A DNA stretch of 14,251 bases from an uncultured Clostridia bacterium (lineage in GTDB: Bacteria > Bacillota_I > Bacilli_A > RF39 > UBA660), in the NCBI GenBank assembly GCA_947304495.1, contig CAMZBG010000029.1, positions 1 to 14,251 of the forward strand, given 5' to 3'. The notes under the pieces are model-generated. The model made no database searches. It saw only the letters and a list, made by a program, of their open reading frames with translations, and was not told the origin of the DNA. Below are positions 14,060 to 14,251 of this stretch, piece after piece. Each line of letters starts with the position of its first letter. Position 1 is the first letter of the stretch. Made by a program: the position numbers and the translations under genes.

Positions 14060-14233
14060 ATGGCAACTAAAGTAACAAGTAAAAAAGCAAGAAGTGTCAA
14101 CAATAGACCAAACTGCTTAAAAATAACTAAAAGAAAACAAAAAGTTAATTTACAAAAAGTAACTGATGAAAATGGCAATAAAGTAAGAACTAGTGCTAGA
14201 GAAGCAAGAAGCATGAAAAAAAATAATAAATAA
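14060..14233 (+). CDS. rpmB: 50S ribosomal protein L28
   Basis: This is a 57-residue, strongly basic ribosomal protein of the large subunit. SKKARSVNNRPNCLKITKRK followed by QKVNLQKV and VRTSAREARSMKK matches the L28 pattern (GNNxSHxNxxTKRxxxxNLQKV, then a VxxSARxxRSxKK end). Two substitutions stand out: the Gly-Asn before the usual NNxSH site reads Ser-Val, and the first Cys of the Zn-type N-terminus is absent, so this would be a zinc-independent form. I chose the ATG at 14060 because GAGGAGG lies 6 nt upstream; an in-frame ATG at 14033 has no such site. The gene stands alone after its own promoter. L28 genes are usually 60-64 codons, so it is slightly short. Confidence 0.85.
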   Translation: MATKVTSKKARSVNNRPNCLKITKRKQKVNLQKVTDENGNKVRTSAREARSMKKNNK

Positions 14234-14251
14234 AAGAGTGTTAATAATTAA

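Noticed and set aside
14020..14214. Minus-strand frame of 64 codons opposite rpmB
   Set aside because: It is antisense to a recognisable L28 gene with its own promoter and ribosome binding site. The Leu-rich product is what antisense reading of Lys-rich codons gives.
1..14251. Mycoplasma-type genetic code (TGA as Trp)
   Set aside because: Trp is written TGG throughout. The Abi_2 gene ends on TGA exactly where the htrA ribosome binding site begins.

Overview
The window is about 14.3 kb of very AT-rich DNA (roughly 27-30% GC by eye) using the standard bacterial code: TGG encodes Trp and TGA is used as a stop. Gene content points to a spore-forming low-GC Gram-positive bacterium of the Bacilli type. 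It has a sporulation sigma factor of the SigK family with its pro-sequence, the YqeG/YqeH pair, a SipW-type signal peptidase with camelysin/TasA-like substrates, and strong -10 boxes with AGGAGG/AGGTGAT ribosome binding sites. An uncultured gut member of the Bacilli is my best guess; this is inference from style and gene content.

Reading leftwards on the minus strand there are five transcription blocks. (1) 13212-12820: a small flavin split-barrel protein with its own promoter and terminator. (2) 12726-11503: a single-pass membrane protein with a long P/Q/N-rich cytosolic arm. (3) 11428-7855: a housekeeping operon nagZ-like, trpS, yqeG, yqeH, ending in a terminator. (4) 7773-5697: an Abi_2/AbiD-like HEPN protein coupled to a membrane-anchored HtrA protease, ending in a terminator. 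(5) 5578 to beyond the left edge: a tightly packed seven-gene operon. On the plus strand at the right end lie sigK-like and rpmB (L28).

Block 5 is the most interesting region. In transcription order it encodes a signal-peptidase-like protein that has lost its catalytic Ser and His, a SipW-dependent-type exported protein, an active-looking SipW-type signal peptidase with a long charged cytosolic tail, two more membrane-anchored/exported beta-type proteins, an unrecognised soluble 325-residue protein, and an AAA+ ATPase of the McrB-like (COG1401) class with an N-terminal membrane anchor. The ATPase runs off the window. Stops and starts overlap or lie within about 20 nt throughout, so the set should be made together. 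I read it as a candidate surface-fibre or envelope system: exported subunits, a dedicated peptidase, a pseudo-peptidase accessory, and a cytosolic-side ATPase module. The parts are recognisable by family, but I do not know this combination as a described system.

There is no gene-free stretch longer than about 120 bases. I see no tRNA, rRNA, CRISPR array, insertion sequence or attachment site.
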